Assembly: GCA_022495995.1 (NCBI GenBank)
Contig: JAFEMH010000978.1
Span: forward strand, 1 to 64,000
Reading direction: 5' to 3'
DNA length: 64,000 nucleotides
DNA from: Adenophora triphylla var. japonica
Lineage: Eukaryota; Streptophyta; Magnoliopsida; Asterales; Campanulaceae
In this document: piece by piece, positions 1-10,985 of the stretch
Numbering within the stretch: the first letter of the stretch is position 1
Layout: every line of letters starts with the position of its first letter
The notes under the pieces: generated by a model
Seen by the model: the letters and a program-made list of their open reading frames with translations, nothing else
Told to the model about the DNA's origin: nothing
The model's database searches: none
Program-made: the position numbers and the translations under genes

Positions 1-300
1 GTAAATCTGATTGTACTGTGGTTCGCCGATCGTTTCTTTTTCTTTTTCGATCTCACAAGAATAGGCGGGTGTTTCCCGTCTGCCTATTCCGAGGGGTTTT
101 ACTGCTTTCCCATCGGGAATTTCGCCAAGAGACAGGAACCACTTCAAGCGTACGCCCGGCAACCTCGCCTTCTTGTCGAAATTCCCGATGGGAAAGCAAG
201 TAAAACCCTCGTAATAGGCAGACGGGAAACACCCGCCTATTGCCGTGAGATCGAAAAAGAAAAAGAAACGATCGACGAACCCCGGTACAATCAGATTTAC
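1..300. repeat. Long inverted repeat in Tat pol sequence
   Basis: Bases 1-124 are the reverse complement of 177-300 with only a few mismatches, and weaker pairing continues to about 131/170. The 50-bp spacer is unique. The right arm is coding on the + strand: it reads as the tail of the Tat RNase H region (beginning EIPDGKASK) that precedes the integrase. The left arm is therefore an inverted copy of retroelement coding sequence, and it probably continues beyond the window. An inverted duplication or a head-to-head insertion could produce this. An assembly artefact cannot be excluded. Confidence 0.9.
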
Positions 301-1554
301 CAAGACTCTCCAAAGCGGAGAATCTTCCTTCACAAATGAAGATGGAAAATACAAAGAAGTGGATCAAAGCCAAAAACATGATGGCATTAAAACGCCCGGC
401 ATCCCACTTCGTCATTTTGGGGGGTATGTTGTACAAGAAGCGCCACTCAAGGGCCACTCCTTCTGTGTAAACAAAGAAAAAGCTGACGAGCTAATGAACA
501 AAGTTCACAACGGAACCCGCGGTCCGCACATGAACGCCCGAACATTGACACGAGATCATTCTCCGTATGGGATACTATTGGATAGCAATGGAAATGCATC
601 GCATCCAGTTCGTCCGAAGCTGCAACAAATGTCAACGGTTCTCCAACCTCAATCACATCCCACCTCATGAACTCTATTGCATGACTACGCCATGGCCTTT
701 CGCCACATGGGGAATCGACGTCATCGGCAAGATCACTCCTCCAGGGAGCAATGGTCACGAGTTCATTTTAGTCGCAGTCGACTACTTCACCAAATGGGTA
801 GAAGCCAAATCGTACAAGGTACTGAATTCTAAGAAGGTGGCCGAGTTCATCCGAGAGAACATCATGTGCCGATACGGAGTTCCCAACGAGGTCATCTCCA
901 ACAATGGGACTCACTTCGAAGGAGATTGTGACCAACTACCGACCGACCCGTAGTCATACGTCACAAGTCTTCTCCTTACGTACCACAAACCAATGGTGCA
1001 AGAGAGGCAGCCAACAAGACTCTCGCCATGATAATCAGAAAGATGACCACCAGAGGTCGGGACTGGCCCGAAAAGCTACATCTAGCCCTCTGGGGATACC
1101 GAACATTAGTCAGAACCGCCACAGGGGAGACTCCGTTCGCGCTTACCTACGAAATAGAAGCGATGTTGCCAGTGGAATTGGAAATTCCATCCCTCCGAGT
1201 CCTCTTGGAAAACGGGATTAATGAAGTCGAATGGCTACAGAGCCGTCACGATGAACTTGCTCTACTCGACGAGCGCAGATTGAAAGCCATGGAACACACT
1301 CGAGCCTACCAGAGCAGAATGGCATGAGCATTCGACAAAAAAGTCAAGATCCGAGACATCAGAGAAGGCGACTTGGTGCTAAAGGAAAAGCCTCCTACGC
1401 GTACCAATCCCCTGAAAAGTGGGAGCCTACCTGGATAGGACCGTTCGTGGTACAAAAAATCTTCTCCGGAGGAGCCATGAAGCTAGCAGATTTGGACGGA
1501 AACCCTTTCGTTAACCCCGTGAACGGAAGCAAGCTCCGCAGATACTTCGTTTGA
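178..1554 (+). pseudogene. Element 1 integrase with RNase H tail (broken)
   Basis: This is the Ty3/gypsy integrase, which inserts element cDNA into the genome. The RNase H tail stops at TGA 337-339. The zinc-finger half (HNGTRGPHMNAR, then CNKCQ) leads into the catalytic core with WGIDVIG near 705-725. The second catalytic aspartate is replaced: ISNNG near 895-906, where element A has ISDNG, which fits a G-to-A change. A frameshift follows near 935. The third acidic residue (GAREAANKTL) survives, but there is a TGA at 1325-1327 and another frameshift before the C-terminal GAMKLADLDGNPF stretch. The protein cannot be active. The closest relatives in this window are the integrases of A and B. 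Confidence 0.9.
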
Positions 1555-1717
1555 GGAAGAGCACGAGTTAACTCTCCTTCCCCATACACCGTCCCCTCAA
1601 GAAATTAAAGTGCTAAAAGAGTAATACCTAACCGGATACATTCCCGCTAATGATCCAGTAAAATGTGGTCGCACTTCTTTTGTCTTTGTTTTTCTCAAAA
1701 TCACCTAAAGTGTCGAA

Positions 1718-1786
1718 CTACGGTGACCCGAGCCCCTTAGTCCAATTGTAAAAGGGGAACGTAGGCACCATCATTGGTTCGGTCTA
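1718..1786 (+). other. Hairpin module, post-integrase copy (element 1)
   Basis: The outer stem is CTACG (1718-1722) with CGTAG (1760-1764). The inner stem is CCCCTT (1733-1738) with AAGGGG (1752-1757). A second small hairpin, ACCA-tcat-TGGT, and the string GGTTCGGTC follow. The same arrangement stands just after the integrase in elements A and B, and after gag in element 2. It is non-coding and of unknown function. It also lies just beyond the stop of the convergent antisense gene at 1997. Confidence 0.75.
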
Positions 1787-1996
1787 AAAACAAAAATACA
1801 ATAAGCATCAATTGCTTGTGTTTCAAAAAACTCTTTTCATTTAACCTACAAGTTCATTACGGTTAAAACAATCTTTGATGAGTTCAAGCACGGTCAACTC
1901 TCGACACGCTACACGCTAGCAAAACTACAATAAAACATTAATCAATTAATGTGTCTCGCAATGACAATGGGTGGATACTGACAAAGCAAGGTCAAC

Positions 1997-3493
1997 CTAG
2001 TTTCCCGTACTAGGTCCTTCATCCTTCTTCCCTTTCCCTTTTCCCCGGCGAGTGTTCTTCACCTTCGCATGAAATATTCCGTAGGCCTTCTACCCGGCTC
2101 GTGGACTCTTCCCGATGCCTCCGTCAAGCCCGTAGCCGTCAACGCAGCCTCTTTCTCTAGCTCTGTCTCGAGCCGCCTCGCTTCGAGCCATCATAATAGT
2201 GCTTTGATTGGCCTCCCGATCGCCATTTGTCTCATAATCAGCCATGGCATCGCCAAGTACGATTCCTGTGGTTAGCCCTTGCTTCGCTCCTCCTCAAGGT
2301 CGAGCCGTCTGTGTGATCAAGACTCCAGCGGGCTCACTCCGTCTCCACAAGATAGCCATCTCGTGTCTCCCCTATACACTCTTCGTACTGGGCTCGTATA
2401 CGTTGCCGACGCACGCGTCTCTCTCTCCTAGTGAAAGAGAACCCCGGCAGGAAAGGACGTGTATTGCCACCACCGGGTGATCGCAATAGCGTCGAAGGAT
2501 CTTCCATCCGCAGAGATCCCACCTCAAAGGTAGCAAAGATAACTCGTATCGGGCCATGGCACCCGCTTCCACTGCATCGTCGCAGTAACCAATGATGGAA
2601 TATAGAAAGACGTTCCGAGATAGCCCCGACACTCGATTAACCAATGCACCCTCCCGAGCGGTCCTACAAGTCTCAGAACTTCCAACGGGAACCCACCATC
2701 GCAAGTGATGCGTGCAAAGTCTCGGCCATCCAGAGCTCCAGCTCTCGATCGCCCCTATCACTGCAGGACGCCGCGAGAAAGACCAAGCGTCACAGACATT
2801 GGCACCTCGTGCATCATCTCGGTAGCCTCTCCTCAACCACATGGTAAGTATACGGGACTCCCTCCCCACATGTATCGGCCACGGCCGCCATCCGACCTAT
2901 GCCCAGAACGTCTCGCCCAAGACCAGCCGTGCACGATGTCTCCCCACTCCGCATCAAGCCACCAGGTCCAAGACACTATGATGGCACACACCCAGAGACA
3001 TGAATGTGAACAGAGTAGCAATCGCGCACGCAGCAAACGCGCCCCATGAAAAGACGCTCCTCGCCTCCGGCAAATCTTTCGAGCAGCCCCGAAATGTCAA
3101 CGTAATCGGTATCCTCAGACAAGATCCCGTATGCTTCTCCAAATGAGATACCAAATAAAGACACTAGCTTCTCAACAAAGGGCTATGCCACCAAAGATAC
3201 GGAAGAACTAGTCGCTCCTGTCTTAGGTCCTCCTGCACGGCCCGAAATCTTCAAACGTAGGAGTGACTTCGTTGTACGAAAATCTGTACACATTCCTCCG
3301 TACGTCCTGTGGCGAGACGCGGCTCTCAAAAGATCCCAATCGGCATGAGCTCTTTCAAAGCCCAAACAGATTTAATCCCGTAATGACCTTCGAAAAACCT
3401 TTGTTTCGCCTCGTGTGGTTCCGTACCCACGACCGAAAGTTGTCCAAATATCGCTCTTGCATCCGAGACGATAACTTGGGAAAGGGAGCCATG
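1997..3493 (-). pseudogene. Element 1 antisense gene 2 (DUF7745-like, broken)
   Basis: The gene runs against the retroelement. ATG at 3493-3491 opens MAPFPKLSSRMQERYLDNF. ADWDLLRAASR, the THHLRWWVP region and a basic tail (NTRRGKGKGKK) follow, with the stop at 1999-1997. All of these align in order with element A aORF2 (38639-40129) and B aORF2 (48943-50445). The length, near 1.5 kb, is the same. Several frameshifts break it. The DWDLLRA..FWD..HVY.FSYNE.VPTYEDF pattern seen in A resembles the DUF7745 family of plant retroelement proteins. That assignment is from memory of the family pattern and was not searched. Function unknown. Confidence 0.65.
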
Positions 3494-3616
3494 AAAATTA
3501 AAGGAACCTTGGAAGTTTGAGAGAATTCAAATGTAATGATCAAAAACTATGCGCAGCTTTCTTAAACAATTGCAAAGCCGAAACCTGCAATTTAAAGAAT
3601 CTGGAAATTCATTCCA

Positions 3617-3629
3617 AGTCCGGCCGACT
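3617..3629 (-). promoter_or_regulatory. Palindromic CCG element upstream of aORF2 (element 1)
   Basis: AGTCCGGCCGACT lies about 125 bp upstream of the aORF2 start. It matches the AGTCCGGCCGGACT palindrome of this element's own LTR (9136-9149) except for one missing base. A weak TATA-like TTTAAAT stands between it and the ATG. The regulatory role is inferred from position and recurrence only. Confidence 0.5.
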
Positions 3630-4059
3630 CTCTCGTAGTTGACTTGGTCAACTCTGCAAAGCCTACCGCCCTAAATTGGAAACATTTCCAAGCAACTCCC
3701 TCGTTCATCTTTAAGAAATCTCGCGTGCCGCCCATGGTTTCATTCAACCAATATCGCATCCTCCGCCCCGGCTCGTGCAACAAAGGTAAACAATTAATAA
3801 TTAGTGCATACATGCTTAATTTTTGACCCGTTCAATTTTTAGTGCATTCTCATTTTATTTATTTTTGATTAACCTACTTCCTTATTTGCCAAAAAATAAT
3901 GTAAGGTGATCACGTAATAAATATGCGGCATGTGTTCCCGCCCCTACGGCGCCTTTTTGCAAATACAGCTTTAAATCAAATTTGTTCCCGACAAATACAT
4001 GCATTTTGTCTAAACAAAGCAAAGAAGAAAGAAAGCAAGAAAATGGGACAACTCGAGTC

Positions 4060-6596
4060 CCGCTCGTCATCCGTGCACTCGACGTACCGCTCCGCCGCCG
4101 CCGGATCCGTCGCAAACAGAACTCGCCAAATTCCTCCAAATGGGAATAGGCGAAGGGCCTCCCTGAGTACGCGAACTCGAGGACTCCCCCTCTCGCGCCC
4201 GAGTGCGCAAAGAAGGAGCTCCAAATCCAGCCGTTCCGCCCGCGAACCGGCCGAACCCCGTGTAAAGTCCTCCCCACCGCCGTGGGAGCGGCGAATCTCT
4301 CGCCCTAGACGGCCCCCGATCACGGACATCCACGCTCCTCCGGGAACTGCACCGCATGAACTCCACGAGTCTCCTAGCGTAGGCGGACCACCCGTTCACC
4401 AGCCTCATGGCGTCATTGTACGTACGGCCGTACACCCGCGAACCAGAAAGTCATCAAGACAAGCAGAAAGTACAGATGCACCATTTGCAGAATACTACTA
4501 TCAAATGCGTAAAATCAAAAGGTGCTCACCGAAGCATTGGGGTCCGCCTCGTATCGTGGTCTCGGCTCACCGGGAGCGGGATCACAAGTCGCCTACGCGA
4601 ACCATCCAAACCCCTCGTGCGCCACTCTAGCTCGTGGGACCGGAAAATCTCGAGGACCTCCAGGATCTCGCCCTCTCTATGCCGCACTGCGGGCTCCTCA
4701 CCTCATCTCAAGAAAGCATCATAGGCGGCCCCCGCTATGATGTACTCGGTAGTACACGCCCGTATGTACCCTCCAAACTCATCAATCGGCATCTCCTGGG
4801 ATGCCGTATGTACATCGGAGGATCCACCGGCACCAAAGGAAGGGACCCCGCCTATGCCGACGAGTCACCCTCTCCCCTGCATACATGGCGTCGCAGCTGA
4901 AGTCCCACCAGAGCTTCCGCCGCCGTGTAGTCTCGCTGGCAATCCGAAATGACGGCATCAAACCTACTCCACCAGTCAACTGGATCCTCTCGTAGAACTC
5001 CCGGTTCGCTCGAGACACCTCCTTGTATGACACTCGAGTGCCAACTCTCGAAGAGACCGCCCTCTTCGCTTTCTTCGCCAAACCAACATGGCAGGAACAT
5101 GGGCCTGCACGGCTCCTTGATGTCCCAATCCTGCGGACCGAACACCTCATAGCACCGGACACGCCAAAAGAATGGAAAGTTATGTCGGCTACAAAGCGTA
5201 TACATACGAGTACATAAAAGAGGCAAGGAAGAGAAAAAGTACTTAAACTTACATCCAAGACAGCGTGAAGGCCTAAAGGAGTGCTCCTCTCCTCGCGAGA
5301 ACCTCGTCTCCAGTGGGAATGGTAGAGCTCGGCCACCCAGCCTCCCCCACGCAAACCCCTCACGGCATCCAAGTCTATCGGCGACCTGAGCAGAGGGAAG
5401 TGACAGGATGTGTCGGAAGTCGGGAATAAAGTTGCTGACAGCGCAAACCAAAGGAACCCTCGAGCCAGCGCTCCGCGGTCATCCTCAAGGATTCCAGCCG
5501 GATAAGCGGCGACACCCGCCTCCGCATGCCTCTCCATCGGCTCGTATCGAATGCCTAAGCCCTCGGCATCGGTGATATCAAAACCCAGCAGCCTGCATAA
5601 CCGCTCCGGGTATAACCGTCAACCCACACCAGCGTGTTGCCATAAGTCAGCAACCCAGTGATAGCGGCAAAATCCGTGGGAGTCACCGTCGCCTCCCCCC
5701 ATCTGAAATGGAAAGTGTGGGTCGTATCCCACCAATACTCACTCAGAGCAACATACATGGACCTGGCCCGCGGCGTATCAGCTGTCGCAGCCATATCACT
5801 GATGAACCCAGCCAACCCGGAGTCAAGCACCAGCTGCCGCGGACTCCTCTCTCCCTCTCGAGCCACGTCCGGGATAATATCCCACAATGCTTGCACCGCC
5901 TTAAAAGCACCCCGACTCTTCTGGTTATGGGTATTAACCGTCCCTGTCCCTCGCATAGCAATAGCAACGCGCGTCAACGGTAATGCACCAACGCATGTCA
6001 AAAGGATGCAATGCAGATACGGTTCTCATTCATTTCCTATGTATATTCCCATCATTTCGAAAACTCCGTCGAATCCGGAACTTTCAAAACATTTCGAAAA
6101 CTCCGTCGAATCCGGAACTTTCAAAACATTTCGAAAACTCCGTCGAATCCGGAACTTTCAAACCTCTTTCGAACTTTTCGAAAATTTACTCCGTCCCGAA
6201 TTAAAGCTACTTTAATTTTTGAAAATGCATCTAGACATGGAATTTTGCAACCAAAATTTATATGTCATCCACCCATAGTGTCAATTGAACTACATCCTAG
6301 TCAATTTCGACAACAATTCATGGAAAAGTCAAAAGCCCCAATTCGAGCACCAAAATTCCTAAGTTCATTCCTAAATAAATTTCTAACATTTAAAGAATGC
6401 ACATTCTTAAAATTAATGGAATTTGTAGGAAACTTACTTGTCCCTTGATCCCATCCTTGGAGTTGTGTCTATCCCTCGCCGGATAAAACTCCGCCGGATT
6501 CAATGGATGCACAATGGTTCGAATGGTCCGAACCAATCGAGTTCTTTCGTCATCGGTCCTTCCGTGGCGAGCCATTGGTCCCAAATCACCTTCCAT
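4060..6596 (-). pseudogene. Element 1 antisense gene 1 (plant mobile domain, spliced, broken)
   Basis: Exon 1 is 6596-6438 (53 codons, starting MEGDLGPMARHGR), followed by GTAAGT. Exon 2 begins near 5920 (KSRGAFKAVQALWD) and carries the plant mobile domain signature WWDTTHTFHFRWGE, then TDFAAITGL. An intron near 5250-5140 interrupts it at the same place as in A and B. Exon 3 has the GPQDWDIKE and YDPVDWWSRFD-like region, and the last exon (YGRTYNDAMRLVNGW) ends near 4060. Frameshifts are present, so the 3' limit is approximate. Plant mobile domain proteins occur both as host silencing factors and inside transposable elements. Here the gene sits in the slot between integrase and 3' LTR, on the opposite strand. 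Confidence 0.75.
6053..6163 (+). repeat. 37-bp tandem repeat, 3 copies
   Basis: Three nearly identical 37-bp units containing CTCCGTCGAATCCGGAACTT lie inside intron 1 of antisense gene 1. The unit resembles the 30-bp array at 18385-18725 of element 2 (TCCGTCAAACCCGGAACTTT). Confidence 0.9.
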
Positions 6597-6740
6597 AGCA
6601 AATTTCCTTCACAAATACGAGCAAACCTTGCAATTTGGGTTGGATTTTTTCTCTCTTTTCTCTCCTCCCTCGTCGGAATTTATGGAAGAAAATGACCTTC
6701 CCTTTCCCGGCCTCGACGCTGAAAAGGACTTTGTCAAATT

Positions 6741-6768
6741 CAGTAAAAGTCCGATCGGACTCTTACTG
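6741..6768. promoter_or_regulatory. 28-bp palindrome upstream of aORF1 (element 1)
   Basis: The core AGTCCGATCGGACT (6748-6761) is a perfect palindrome, and the flanks CAGTAA/TTACTG extend it. The right flank (CTCTTACTGCA) is nearly that of the LTR site at 9228-9250 (CTCCTACTGCA). It stands about 150 bp upstream of the aORF1 ATG, with a TATA-like CATAAATT in between. It is probably the promoter element of the antisense gene. Confidence 0.6.
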
Positions 6769-6967
6769 CACCAGAATTTTTTTTGCCACTTTGGCCCCTC
6801 AGTTTTTCGCAGTTTCAATTTTACCACTTTTGGCCCCCAAAAGTGTAAAATTTCCCCCAGTTAGACATTTCTAACACCCTATCCCCCGAGGATAAATTCC
6901 CAGTTAGTTTTCACTAACGCCCGTCTCCAGATGTTAAAATGCCTAATGGTTTTCACCATCACTCATA

Positions 6968-7965
6968 TCCTCAATCGCGATCTTTCACGGTCCGATTTCA
7001 ATCCTCAATCGCGACCTTTCACGGTCCGATTTCAATCCTCAATTGCGACCTTTCACGGTCCGATTTCAATCCTTAATCGCGACCTTTCACGGTCCGACTT
7101 CAATCCTCAATCGCGACCTTTCACGGTCCGATCCCAATCCTTAATCGCGACCTTTCACGGTCCGATCCCAATCCTTAATCGCGACCTTTCACGGTCCGAT
7201 TTCAAGTCTCAAATCGCGACCTTTCATGGTCCGATTTCAATCCTCAATGGCGACCTTTCACGGTCCGATTTCAATCCTTAATCGCGACCTTTCACGGTCC
7301 AATTTCAATCCTTAATCGCGACCTTTCACGGTCCGATTCCAATTCTTAATCGCGACCTTCCACGGTCCGATTTCAATCCTCAATCGCGACCTTTCACGGT
7401 CCGATCTCAATCCTTAATCGCGAATCGCGACCTTTCACGGTCCGATTTCAATCCTCAATCGCGACCTTTCACGGTCCGATTTCAATCCTCAATCGCGACC
7501 TTTCACGGTCCGATTTCAATCCTCAATCGCGACCTTTCACGGTCCGATTCCAATCCTCAATCGCGACCTTTCACGGTCCGATTTCAATCCTCAATCGCGA
7601 CCTTTCACGGTCCGATTTCAATCCTTAAATCGCGACCTTTCACGGTCCGATTTCAATCCTTAATCGCGACCTTTCACGGTCCGATTTCAATCCTTAATCG
7701 CGACCTTTCACGGTCCGATTTCAATCCTCAATCGCGACCTTTCACGGTCCGATTTCAAGTCTCAATCGCGACCTTTCACGGTCCGATTTCAATCCTCAAT
7801 CGCGACCTTTCACGGTCCGATTTCAAGTCTTAAATCGCGACCTTTCATGGTCCGATCTCAATCCTTAATCGCGACCTTTCACGGTCCGATTCCAAGTCTC
7901 AATTGCGACCTTTCACGGTCCGATTTCAATCCCCCATCTTGACCTTTCACGGTCCCATCTCAAAC
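6968..7965 (+). repeat. 34-bp tandem array, about 29 copies
   Basis: The unit runs TCCTCAATCGCGACCTTTCA then CGGTCCGATTTCAA. Most units are 34 bp, a few 35 bp. Each holds a short inverted repeat GACC-TTTCAC-GGTC. Because 34 is not a multiple of 3, reading frames through it are accidental. Related, more diverged units open the internal region of element 2 (10735-10985). It lies between antisense gene 1 and the 3' LTR. Confidence 0.95.
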
Positions 7966-7989
7966 AGTCAATCCCGACCTTCGCGGTCC

Positions 7990-8560
7990 GACCTCCACTC
8001 TCCTATCGAGACCTTCGCTGTTCGTCTTCCCGGCAACAGCAATAAGCCCGAACCCCAAGGCACGAACGCCTTGCAACAATCCCTCTTCGACCATCCTCGT
8101 AAGCCCGAACACCTTTTCACTTCAACAAGTGAACATTCATCTCCCCGGCAGCCAGTCGTAAGCCCAATCGTTCCACCTCAGCGGCAACAGCAATAAGCCC
8201 GAACCCCAAGGCACGAACGCCTTGCAACAATCCCTCTTCGGCCATCAAGGTAAGCCCGAACGCTCATCCCTGCCAGATAGACTCGGCAACAAAGAATAAG
8301 CCCAGCACCCAAGGCACGAACGCCTTCGTCACAGGATAAATGTATCCTCGCAACTCCGGTTTGAGGCGCCACACGACCTCGAAGGTTTCAGAAGTCCCAG
8401 GTTCAGACGCCTCCTAACAATCTCCATTCTGGTACAGGTACCTCGCGAATGGTCTCATTCAGGTTCAGACGCCTCCTAACAGTCTCCATTCAGGTACAGG
8501 TACCTCGCGAATGGTCTCATTCAGGTTTAGACGCCTCCTAACATGTCTTGCTCAGGTCAA
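7990..8560 (+). repeat. Composite repeats of element 1 3' UTR
   Basis: 8030-8310 has repeated segments built on AACAGCAATAAGCCCGAAC and CAACAATCCCTCTTCG. 8397-8560 has three copies of a roughly 65-bp unit containing CAGACGCCTCCTAACA and GGTACCTCGCGAATGG. The first type is also the building block of 16860-17420 in element 2. No coding potential is seen. Confidence 0.8.
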
Positions 8561-8593
8561 GGTCCCCACGCGCGGCCCTTACACCCTTTCAAA

Positions 8594-8671
8594 CTACGAT
8601 CGGCTTGATTCCCGCTCGGGATACGTAGGAATCCTTTTCGCTAAGGGTCCAGCCAGCTGACCGCCCAGGTC
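8594..8671 (+). other. Hairpin module, 3' UTR copy (element 1)
   Basis: The outer stem is CTACG (8594-8598) with CGTAG (8624-8628), around GGCTTGA and a TCCC-gctc-GGGA stem. Hairpin 2 (CCTT...AAGG) and hairpin 3 (GACC-gccca-GGTC, ending 8671) follow. The element 2 copy at 18798 keeps all stems while hairpin 3 loop bases differ. It lies about 90 bp before the conserved GAGGGG tract and the LTR. Confidence 0.75.
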
Positions 8672-8758
8672 TCTTTCAAAGTAAGGCATCCCGATTTGGA
8701 TCCTTATCTTTTTCAACGACCCCACCTCCTTCGGAGGAGACGTCGCTGAGGGGATAAA

Positions 8759-10730
8759 TGTAAGTACCCAAATTCGGATCATCCAAATCCGTCAGAAAGT
8801 TAACCGAAATCCGTTAACTGGCCCGCTCCAGGTTAACCGGAACTCGTTAAACTCCCCGTTGCTGTGCCAACGAGACGTCGAACCGTACTTAACACGTGTC
8901 ATCTCACGTAAAAGTATGGCTTTCCCTGAAAAACGCATTTTTCGGCACTTTCCGGGGGCGTTTCGGACATTTTCCGGACTGTTATTTTAAAAAACGGACA
9001 AAACCGGGACCGGGGAACGAATTCCCATAAGGCTGGTGACTCAGAGGGCACGTGGCAGCCATGCCACCTCCCTCTAGTCACCCTTCAATCACAAATCAAG
9101 GCCAAAAGAACAAAATACCCCTGGTATACAGTCAAAGTCCGGCCGGACTCCCTGTGCACATTTTCTGAAATTGCCAGCAAGTCCATCAAATTCTCAAAAT
9201 GCCACAAAACCCCCTGGATTCAGGCAAAGTCCGTCCGGACTCCTACTGCATTTTTCACCTATAAATAGAAATGGCTGTCAAAGCCAAAGAGAGAACTTTT
9301 TTACCCCAAAAAATCACCACCCCCTCGGCCCAAACTAATTTCACCCCTTCCGAGCTCCCGTTCTGTCTCGATTCGCGTGAAACCTTCGTATTTCGATCAA
9401 ATACGCACCTTACTACTTCGAAACAACCTTTCGAATCACTTTCCGTGTCCCATACACACCTCCCGAGCAAAAGGAGTCGACCCTAGCCATAGGTATAACT
9501 CCCTCTCTCTAAATCTCTCGTTCCGTCTTGGTTTACGCGCCAGTCGCTACAACCGTTTCGAACGTCGTTATCGAAATGTAGACGCCTCCGTCTAACGGGG
9601 TCCGATACGTTTTAGCCCCTCGATCCTCTTCTTTTTCCGTAAGAGAAGTAATCACTGGTTAAAACGGCGTTCCGACCCCGTTCCGTATATTTTTATGTCA
9701 TTTACCAATTCCGGATCGATCGATCCGTTGATCATCATTTAATTTCTGTCATTTACAAATCCGAGCCGTTTGGCCTCGTTGATCGTCATTTACAAATCCG
9801 AGCCGATTGGCCTCGTTGATCGTCATTTACGAATCCGGATCGTTTGATTCCGTTGATACCGCACTTTAAATACTGTCATTTACAAAGTCCGACCCGTTTG
9901 GATCGTGATAGTATTTACTTTTCAAAGTCCGAGTCGCAACCCGATTCGTTGATCGCATATCATTTAATACGCATTTTTCCCGTAAAAATCGTTAACAATG
10001 TAATGCCCGGTTCAAAACCGGAGTTCGTCCGTCGAACTCTCTTTCAAAACGCGCGATATGACGTTCGGCCTCCGAACGCTCATCTTCAAACTAAAAGCCG
10101 CCATTTGACACTCAAAATCATTTAATACGTTTTTTCCCGTAAAAATCGTTAACAATGACATTCCCGGTTCAAAAAACCGGAGTTCGACCTTCGAACTCCT
10201 TTTCAACTCAAAGTCGACGTTTGCCACGCAAACGCTCATTTCAAACTCAAAACCGACGTTTGTCATTCAAACGCTCGTCTTTTCAAACAAAGTCACCTAA
10301 TCAACGTTTGACATTCAAACCAAGATTAAGCTTGTCATTCAAGCCCCCATTTCAAAAGACACACACACACACACGATTTCGAGAAAGGTAGAAAGACTCG
10401 TCATGCGAGGCGTTTCGGGCGATCTCGTCATACTCTACCCGAAACGTAACTTGACCTCCGAACCTAACAATCTCTGGTACTAAAAAAGCTTTTTACTCGT
10501 TTTTGCTACCAATAAAAATGATCCCCGTTTTCAAAGCCTTTTCCTAAGTTTTTGCTACCAATAAAAACGACACCATTTTCAACAGCCGTTTCTCAACGTT
10601 TGGGCTTCAAATACAAAAACCGCGTGGCGACTCCTCATTTTTCCTTCCCATGAAGCGAGGTCTCAGACACCAACCCTCCGCGAAAGACAACCGCGTTTCG
10701 CGCACCCGCGCGAAATCCTGGGTAATTTCA
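8759..10730 (+). repeat. LTR shared by Tat elements 1 and 2
   Basis: It begins TGTAAGTACCC and ends GGGTAATTTCA, and aligns along its length with the LTR at 18956-21084. The TATA box is TATAAATAG at 9260-9268. It is preceded by element 1 3' UTR and the GAGGGG tract, so it is a 3' LTR. It is followed by the internal region of element 2, so it also serves as a 5' LTR. No clear primer-binding site follows it: 10731 goes straight into hairpin repeats. The microsatellite (AC)n at 10363-10373 is internal. The same start and several inner blocks (GTAACTTGACCTCCGAACC, GCGTGGCGACTCC) occur in the LTRs of A and B, showing common ancestry. Confidence 0.85.
9136..9268 (+). promoter_or_regulatory. LTR promoter of element 1 with two CCG palindromes
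   Basis: AGTCCGGCCGGACT (9136-9149) and AGTCCGTCCGGACT (9228-9241) are palindromic sites 92 bp apart. The second ends 18 bp before TATAAATAG (9260-9268). The same kind of site stands upstream of both antisense genes of this element (3617-3629 and 6748-6761). Confidence 0.6.
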
Positions 10731-10734
10731 ACCT

Positions 10735-10985
10735 CCAATCGAGACCTTTCACGGTCCGATCTCAAATATCCAAGCGAGACCTTTCACGGCCCGATCCCAA
10801 ATCTCCAATCGTGGCCTTTCACGGTACGATCCCCAATCTTCGATATCGGCCTTTCATGGTCAAGTATTTGATCCAGACCTTGCATGGTCAAATATTTATT
10901 CCCGACCTTTCACGGTCCAATTTTTTGATCTCGACCTTTCACGGTTCAATTTTTGATATCGACCTTTCAAGGTCCAATCTTTTCC
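10735..10985 (+). repeat. Leader repeats with GACC/GGTC hairpins
   Basis: About seven diverged units of roughly 34 bp follow the LTR directly. Each keeps the GACC-N6-GGTC type inverted repeat (for example GACCTTTCACGGTC, GACCTTGCATGGTC, GACCTTTCAAGGTC) while the spacer between hairpins varies. They are relatives of the 6968-7965 array. Confidence 0.8.

Larger units (their letters stand above)
1..10730 (+). mobile_element. Tat-lineage Ty3/gypsy element 1, 3' half
   Basis: The order on the + strand is RNase H tail and integrase (178-1554), hairpin module (1718-1786), two genes on the opposite strand (1997-6596), a tandem-repeat 3' UTR (6053-8758) ending in a conserved GTCGCTGAGGGG tract, and an LTR beginning TGTAAGTACCC (8759-10730). 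This is the same plan as elements A and B, mirrored. Everything 5' of RNase H lies outside the window. The LTR is also the left LTR of element 2, so the two elements stand in tandem. Confidence 0.8.

Noticed and set aside
245..670. 141-codon + strand gene
   Set aside because: It mixes the palindrome arm with an off-frame part of the integrase zinc finger.
1718..1786. tRNA or tRNA-like gene (GGTTCGGTC resembles a T arm)
   Set aside because: No acceptor stem, anticodon arm or 7-bp pairing of ends could be laid out.
4782..5537. Single 251-codon gene on the - strand
   Set aside because: It reads through the conserved intron of antisense gene 1; only its two ends are exon.
6931..7281. Open frame of 116 codons across the 34-bp array
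   Set aside because: The frame follows from the repeat; 34 is not a multiple of 3 and the peptide rotates through three readings of the same unit.
6968..7965. CRISPR-like regular array
   Set aside because: Units follow each other without unique spacers, and the setting is plant retroelement DNA.
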